Assembly: GCF_005080685.1 (NCBI RefSeq)
Contig: NZ_CP039371.1
Span: forward strand, 5,518,001-5,582,000
Direction of reading: 5' to 3'
Length of the DNA: 64,000 nucleotides
Origin: Pseudomonas putida
Lineage (GTDB): Bacteria; Pseudomonadota; Gammaproteobacteria; Pseudomonadales; Pseudomonadaceae
Below the pieces are notes generated by a model. The model did no database searches, had not been told where the DNA came from, and worked only from the letters and a program-made list of their open reading frames with translations. This document shows, one piece after another, positions 58,201-64,000 of this stretch; the first letter of the stretch is position 1; every line of letters starts with the position of its first letter. A program made the position numbers and the translations under genes.

Positions 58201-61200
58201 CGCCGTGACCAACAACGGCACGACGCTGACCGGCACCGCAGAAGCGGGTAGTACCATCACCGTCCTGGCGCCTGACGGCACCGAGGTTGGCACCATCGAG
58301 GTGCCGGCGAACGGTTCCTTCAGCGTGACGTTGGATCCGGCGCAGAACAATGGCCAGCAGCTGACCGTGATCGCCACCGACGACGCCGGCAACGCGTCGC
58401 TGCCGGCGACCTTCCAGACGGCAGACACCGCGCCGCCCGCCGTCGTTACCGAGCTGGCCATCAATACGACGTACGACGTGCTCAGCGGCCGCGGCGAACC
58501 TGGTGCGACCGTGTCGGTAAGACTCGGGGACGATGTACTCGGTACCGCCGTGGTAGGCGCCAATGGCTTCTTCGAGGTAACCCTCGACCCGGCTGCAGGC
58601 TCGGATGCATCGCTTACCGTCACCCAGACCGACCGTAGCGGCAATACCTCGGATGTCGAAACTTATGTGACACCGGCGGAGCCGCCGACTGCAGCGCCAC
58701 TCGATGTCGCGCTGGGGGCCGATGGCCTGACGCTGACGGGTACCGCCGCTGCGGGGGCCATCATCCGCGTATACGATGTCAACGGCGACCTGCTCGGCAC
58801 AGGCGTGGCCAATGTCCTGAATGGCAGTTTCAGTCTGCAATTGGACAGTGCGCAGCTCAATGGCGAGACGTTCACCGTCACCGCCCAGGCAGTGCTGGGC
58901 AGCGAATCGGTGCCGGTCGTGGTCCAGGCCGCTGACGTCACTGCGCCCGACAACCCCGTGGTAACGGCCCTGTCGGCCAACGGCCTGGTGCTCACCGGTA
59001 CCGGCGAGGCCGGCGCCACGGTCACCGTGACAGGCCCCGGCAGCGTCATCCTCGGCACTGCCGTGGTCAACGCCGCAGGCGGATTCACCGTCAACCTCTC
59101 CAGCGCGCAGCTCAACGGCCAGGTACTGGGCGTGGCCCAATCCGATGCCGCCAACAATGCCTCCGGCAGCACCAGCTTCACCGCGCCGGATGTGCAGGCG
59201 CCAGTGGCACCCACCAACCTCGCCGTCATCAATGCCGGCACCACGCTCACCGGTTTTGGTGAACCCGGCGCGACCGTCACCGTGCTCGGCGCCAACGGTG
59301 CCACACTCGGCACCGGCACGGTGCTGCCCAACGGCACGTTCAGCATCGACCTGAACACGACGCAGAACGATGGGCAAGTGCTCACCGTGCGCCAGACCGA
59401 CGCGGCCAGCAACCAGTCCGGCAGCGCCAGCGTCACCGCACCGGACACCACGCCACCCACGGCCCCGACAGCGACCATCAATGCCAACGGCACGTCGATC
59501 AGCGGCGCCGGCCAGATCGGCAGCACGGTCACCGTGCGCAACAGCGCCGGCACCGTGCTCGGCACCGCCACGGTCGGCAGCAACGGCCTGTTCGTGGTTA
59601 GCCTGACCGCAGCGCAAGTGGACAACCAGGCACTGAGCGTCACCCTCACCGATGCCGCCGGCAACACCTCCAACCCGACCGCCGTCACCGCGCCGGACTT
59701 CACCCCACCGGCCGCCGCCGCCAACCTGGTGGTCAGTGCCGATGGCAGCACCCTCACAGGCAGTGGCGAGCCCGGTGCCACGGTGACCGTGCGGGGTCCC
59801 AGCGGCACCGTGTTGCAAACCGGCACGGTGCAGCCCAACGGCAGCTTCACGCTGACCCTGAGCCCGGTGCAGGACAACGGCCAGGTGCTGTCGGTGACCC
59901 TCACCGACCCACGCAACAACGTCTCCGGCAACGTCAATATCACCGCGCCGGACGTCGATGCCAACGCGCCAGTGGTGGCCAGCGACAACTTGGCCACCGC
60001 CACCGTCAACCTGGCAGCGGTGGTCAGCACCCAGACCTACCAGGACAGCTTCACCACCCTGCTGTCGGGCTTCTCCAAGACCTACACCTGGACGGTCGGT
60101 GCCGGCACCTCGGTCGACCCAACCCTGACCCTGACCACCAGCAGCGCCCTGGCCCTGTTGGACAACTCCACCTTCACTCTGCAAGTGAAGAACGCCAGCG
60201 GCGCCTGGGTGACCCTCGCCACCGGCACCAGCCAGGGCCTGCTCGACCTGGTCCTGCTACCCCTGGGCCAGGGTATTCGCGTCGACATCGGCGAACTGCT
60301 GGCAGGTGAGTATCGCCTGACCGTGGCCAGTGGCGGCATCGGCTTGCTGACCACGGTGACCACCACCCTGGACATCGAGACCACCAGCCTGACCCAGTTC
60401 ACCGGCACCGGCACGCCAACCAACGGCAACGTGATCACCGACGCAGGCACCGATGGCACCACCGACGCCCTCGGCCCGGACAGCGGCGCCGTGCTGCAGG
60501 TACTGAAAAACGGCAGCTACGTCTCGGCCGGCAGCGCTACCACGGTGCAGGGCCAGTACGGCACCCTGGTGATCCGCGCAGACGGCAGCTACACCTACAC
60601 CCCCAACGGCAGCCCGAGCAGCGTCGGCAAGGTGGATGTGTTCAGCTATCAACTGCTGCACGCAAACGGCAAGAGCGACACCGCCAATCTCTACGTGCGC
60701 ATCGACAGCCCGCAAGCCACCGAGGTGTGGAGTGACAGCAACCTGAGCGCACCGGCCACGGTGGTCGATGCCGTCAACGACGTCAGCAACACGCGCATCA
60801 CCCTGGTCAACCACGAGACCACCAGCAGCGCTACCCTGGGCAGCCTGACGTTGCCTCTGCTCGGCTCCAAGGCAGCCACCTACACCACCACGGTCGGCGC
60901 CGACACCACGGCCGACCTGCAAGTGGTGCTCAACTCCACCAGCATCCTGTCGCTACTCAACGGCGCCACCATCGAACTGCTCAAACTCAACCCCGCCACC
61001 GGACAGTACGTGCTGGTACAAGCGGTGCAAGGCAGTTCGCTGGTAGGGCTGGGCACCGGCGCTGCCGGCTACACCTTCCAGGATCAGACCGCAGGTACCT
61101 ACCACATCCGCGTCACTGCCGGCGGCATCGGGCTGGCCGCCTCGGTGACCACCAACCTCAACACCACCACGACCTATAACAACCAGTTCGATGTGGGCAG

Positions 61201-62050
61201 TTACACCGCAGTTACCGGCAACCTGCTGACCGGCAGCGGCGCCGATAACCTCGGTTCTTCACTCACGGTACTAAGCGTCCTGGTGGCGGCCAACACCTAC
61301 ACGATTCCGGGTCAGAACGGGGTATCGGTCACCGGTCAGTACGGCACGCTGCTCGTGCAAGCCGATGGCAGCTACAGCTATACCCTCAAGAGCGGGTTGA
61401 CCTCGGCGGTCATCGGCCAGCACGACACCTTCACCTACGAGCTGACCCACCCCAATGGCACCACCGACACCGCAACGCTGACCGTCAATCTGAACAACGC
61501 CGCCAGCGTCACCGCCTTCTCCTCGTTGCTGGCCGACACCGGCGATGAAACCACGGCGCTGGCCAGTGTGGCGGCTTCAGCCTCCAGCGAGGTGCTCGCC
61601 GGTAGCGATGGCAACGATCATCTCGATGGCAGCCAAGGCGGGGCGATCACCCTGCAAGGCGGCGCGGGCGACGACACCCTGGTGGTGGTCGACCAGAACT
61701 TCGCCAGCGTCGATGGCGGTACGGGTACCGACACCCTGCTATGGGGTGGCGGCGATGCCAGCATCGACCTCGGCAACCTGGTCGGGCGGGTCCACGACAT
61801 CGAGGTCATCGACCTCAACGACACCAGTTCCGTGGCGCTGACGCTCAATCTCGCGGATGTCGTGGCCATCACCGAAACCGGCAAGGACACGCTCATGATC
61901 AAGGGGGATGACAAGGACTCCGTACACATGACGGATAACTGGACATTGGTAGGGAACCAAACCGCTGACGGCATCGACTATACCCAATACACGGCCCAGG
62001 AGGATCCGAGCCACCACTTGTGGGTGCAGAACGGCATCCATGTCGTCTGA
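49260..62050 (+). pseudogene. lapF: Giant repetitive surface adhesin, LapF-like, with a frameshift near the 5' end
   Basis: About 4263 residues when restored. Order: BapA-prefix-like N-terminal domain (~1-125), hydrophobic/Ala segment and a long Gly run (~125-155), 40 Ig-like repeats of ~85 residues by my count (pattern LTGRGEPGSTVxVRDAxG...LIGTGTVGADGxFxVxLxPxQxNGxxL...AAGN...APDxTxP; ~160-3565), two related ~240-residue C-terminal modules (each with AGGIGL...TVTT and QYGTLxxxADGSY), and one RTX-like segment (LQGGAGDDTL) before the end, the type I secretion signal region. One base is missing near 50002: the first frame ends at 50180, the rest reads through to 62050. Secreted by the genes that follow; the homologue shapes P. 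putida biofilms. Confidence 0.88.
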
Positions 62051-62062
62051 GGTCGCTGCAAC

Positions 62063-62084
62063 CCGCCGGGCACACGCCCGGCGG
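62063..62084 (+). terminator. GC hairpin between the adhesin and tolC-like genes
   Basis: ccgccgggc / gcccggcgg, nine perfect pairs with an acac loop, thirteen bases past the adhesin stop. No T-run follows, so it probably protects the adhesin mRNA end or lowers read-through into the secretion genes. Confidence 0.5.
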
Positions 62085-62112
62085 CATGGAATGACAGCAG
62101 TAAGGGAATGAT

Positions 62113-63552
62113 GTGAAGCGAAGCAATCCGCTGTCACCGCTGTTGCTGGGAGCCTGCGGGCTCCTGGTCCTGAGTTTCACCCTGAGTCCGCCGGCCATGG
62201 CAGACAATGACATCGATCCACAACTGCGCACCATCGGGCCTTCGTTGCTACGCGATGCACCCAACGCCATCCCCGCCCGTCCCCCTACTGGCCAAGCCGC
62301 CACCGGCCGCGATCGCCTCGGGCTGGCCGAGGCGGTAGTAGCCGCCGCGCAGTGGCACCCCAGCATTGCCGAAGCCATCGGCAACCTCTACAAGCAAGGC
62401 GAGGGCATCACCGTGGCCCGCGCCGGTTACTACCCGCAAGTGAGCGGCGGCATCCGCGCCGGCTACGACACCGGCAACGGTGCCGATCGCGGCAGCCAGG
62501 CGCTGAACCTCTCGCTCAAGCAGATGCTCTACGATTTCGGCAAGGTCGATAAGGCGGTGGATGCCGCGCGCGCCGCCGCAGCCCGGGCCCAGGCCAATAT
62601 CCTGCTGGTGCTGGACGAGCTCGCCCGCGACACCGCGTACGCCTGGATCGAGACGCGTCGCTACGAGCAGCTCATGATCATCGCCCGCGACCAGATCCGC
62701 GGCGTCGGCGATATCGCCGGCATGGCCCGTCAGCGCAGCGATATGGGGGCCAGCACCCGCAGCGATGTGGTGCAGGCCGAATCGCGCGTCGAGGCCGCCC
62801 GCGCCACCCTCGAGGAATACCAGTCGCAGTACGAACGCTGGCGCTCCACCCTCGCCGCCCTGCTCGGGCGTGTCACGCCACCGGCCCTGGCCGAGGAGTC
62901 GCCGCCGGAGCTGGACAGCGCCTGCAAGCGCCCGGGCGCCGGAGACGACCGCTTGCCGGCCGTGCTCATGGCCCTGGCCCAGCGCGCCCAGTCCCAGGCC
63001 GAACTGGCCCAGGCCAAGGCCGAGGCCTACCCGACGCTGTCGCTGCAACCTCAGGTCAATCACTACCTGGACAACGACTACGACCGCGACAACAGCCGCC
63101 TCGACCGTACCCAGGCGGGCATTTACCTGAACCTCGAGGTACCGATCTACCAGGGCGGCGCGATCAATGCCCGCTCCCGCGCCGCCGGCTACGCATTGAC
63201 TGCCGCCGATTCGGCCGAGGATGCCGCCCGCCTGCAAGCGCGGCGCGGCCTGGCCGAGGCCATGGCACAAACGTCCGGCCTGGGCCGGCGCCTGAGTTCG
63301 CTGGAGGCACGCCAGGGCAGCATTCAGGAAGCGCGCATGCTCTACGGCCGGCAATACCTGGACCTGGGAACCCGGCCACTGCTCGACCTGCTCAACGCCG
63401 AACAGGAAATCTACCAGTCCCGCTTCGACCTCGCCGGCACGCGCTCGGACCTGCTGCGCCTGGATGTCGACTGCCTCTACAACACCGGGGCCCTGCGCAC
63501 CGCCTTCGGGCTCGAAGGGCGCAACCTGCAAGGTGTGGAGATCGAGCCATGA
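62113..63552 (+). CDS. TolC-family outer-membrane channel of the adhesin secretion system
   Basis: 479 residues: signal peptide ending near PPAMAD, then two outer-membrane-efflux repeats (LGLAEAVVAAAQWHPSIAEAIGNLYKQGEGI; LKQMLYDFGKVDKAVDAARAAAA; QGGAINARSRAAGYALTAADSAEDA; YLDLGTRPLLDLLNAEQEIYQSRFD). TolC-type trimers form the outer-membrane tunnel of type I secretion. Start GTG 62113 with AAGGGA upstream. It follows the adhesin gene and overlaps the ABC transporter gene by four bases. Confidence 0.93.
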   Translation: MKRSNPLSPLLLGACGLLVLSFTLSPPAMADNDIDPQLRTIGPSLLRDAPNAIPARPPTGQAATGRDRLGLAEAVVAAAQWHPSIAEAIGNLYKQGEGITVARAGYYPQVSGGIRAGYDTGNGADRGSQALNLSLKQMLYDFGKVDKAVDAARAAAARAQANILLVLDELARDTAYAWIETRRYEQLMIIARDQIRGVGDIAGMARQRSDMGASTRSDVVQAESRVEAARATLEEYQSQYERWRSTLAALLGRVTPPALAEESPPELDSACKRPGAGDDRLPAVLMALAQRAQSQAELAQAKAEAYPTLSLQPQVNHYLDNDYDRDNSRLDRTQAGIYLNLEVPIYQGGAINARSRAAGYALTAADSAEDAARLQARRGLAEAMAQTSGLGRRLSSLEARQGSIQEARMLYGRQYLDLGTRPLLDLLNAEQEIYQSRFDLAGTRSDLLRLDVDCLYNTGALRTAFGLEGRNLQGVEIEP

Positions 63553-64000
63553 ACGATACCGTCAACCTGGCCCAGACTGGCCAGGCGCCAAGCAGCGAAC
63601 ACCTGGTGACCCCGCGTCCCGACCTTGGGCCATGGCTGGAGGTGATGCTCCAGGTAGCCCATCACTATCGTCTCGATGTTTCGCCCCAGCGAATCCGCCT
63701 GGCTGCGGTCGAAGATGCCCGCCCGCTGGACGAGATCCTCAGGCACATGGCCCGCCAGGCCGGGCTTACGCTGCGCTTCGTGCGTTTCGACGCCAAGGGC
63801 TTGCGGCAGTGGCGCACGCCGCTGGTGCTGGAACTGGACGATGGTCAATTGGCCACCGTCGAAGCGGTCACCGAGGAAAACGAACTGGCCGTGGTCTTCG
63901 CTGGCGACCAGGGCCTGACTTCCCGCCTGCCCCGAGAGGCACTGGAAGGCCGCATCGTTCGCGTGGCATTGATGCGCCCGGCACGCCCGCTGCGCGACGT
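63549..64000 (+). CDS. Type I secretion ABC transporter (LapB-like), 5' part only
   Basis: 150 residues visible before the window ends, starting at ATG 63549 inside the tolC stop (ATGA). The visible part (PWLEVMLQVAHHYRLDVSPQRIRLAA ... LDEILRHMARQAGLTLRFVRF) is a C39-peptidase-like N-terminal domain without the catalytic Cys, as in transporters that carry RTX-type adhesins. The membrane and ATPase domains must lie beyond the edge. By order it should export the upstream adhesin with the TolC-like channel and an HlyD-type partner. Confidence 0.88.
   Translation, partial: MNDTVNLAQTGQAPSSEHLVTPRPDLGPWLEVMLQVAHHYRLDVSPQRIRLAAVEDARPLDEILRHMARQAGLTLRFVRFDAKGLRQWRTPLVLELDDGQLATVEAVTEENELAVVFAGDQGLTSRLPREALEGRIVRVALMRPARPLRD

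Noticed and set aside
49735..59955. Regularly spaced repeats that might suggest a CRISPR array
   Set aside because: The period (~255 bp) is coding, in frame, and encodes Ig-like domains; no cas genes are present.
49580..60184. Very long open frames on the minus strand opposite the adhesin (up to ~1900 codons)
   Set aside because: They follow from the biased third positions of the repeat gene; the translations are low-complexity, lack ribosome-binding sites and resemble no protein.

Overview
The window looks like a chromosomal segment of a Pseudomonas of the P. putida group. It is GC-rich and carries many REP-type 'ggagc-ggctt-gccgg-cgat' palindromes. The gene order queA - tRNA-Leu ... phn-like ABC/selD/selU ... 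alaC ... cyoEDCBA ... dsbB ... hmp/norR ... lapF-tolC-ABC matches, from memory, the region around PP_0803-PP_0832 of P. putida KT2440. Several accessory blocks have been inserted into this backbone. Species identity is an inference; I ran no search.

Layout. 1-962: 5' part of queA (minus) and a tRNA-Leu(CAA) with terminator. 1122-6127: tricarballylate utilisation (LysR regulator, tcuA, tcuB, tcuC). 6136-7858: AbiE-type toxin-antitoxin cassette between two near-identical 28-bp direct repeats, followed by a small unknown gene whose ribosome-binding site lies in a hairpin, and a gene-free stretch with a highly structured candidate RNA. 8782-13547: maltose-type acetyltransferase, then an iron-starvation FecI/FecR/TonB-receptor unit behind a Fur-box-like site. 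13567-13880: 119-bp tandem REP repeat. 13904-23468: Weimberg-type aldonate catabolism locus (LysR regulator, FAH-fold dehydratase, IlvD/Edd dehydratase, semialdehyde dehydrogenase, two MFS transporters, a 2-hydroxyacid dehydrogenase) with two copies of a GATAAC-N5-GTTATC operator-like palindrome. 23693-28569: exported proteins, a MASE2-GGDEF diguanylate cyclase, a HigBA/RelE-type toxin-antitoxin pair and a bestrophin-like channel. 28584-34090: PhnD/C/E/E-like ABC importer divergent from selD-selU. 34193-37638: small proteins, GNAT, YkgJ-type protein, alaC. 37851-39811: a large nested palindrome interrupted by an IS481-family element. 39906-45795: cytochrome bo3 operon and dsbB. 46175-49060: NO detoxification (hmp, norR) with NorR-like sites. 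49260-64000: giant repeat adhesin (LapF-like) with its type I secretion genes, the last one cut by the window end.

How the genes work together: nutrient acquisition (tricarballylate, aldonates, iron, a phosphonate-like ligand or selenium oxyanion), selenium use in tRNA, aerobic respiration and NO defence, and biofilm adhesion.

A recurring oddity is that four otherwise well-formed genes (tcuA, abiEii, the FAH-fold dehydratase and lapF) are each broken by what looks like exactly one missing base. The same sign of error in four unrelated genes suggests base-calling or assembly error at least as strongly as real inactivation.
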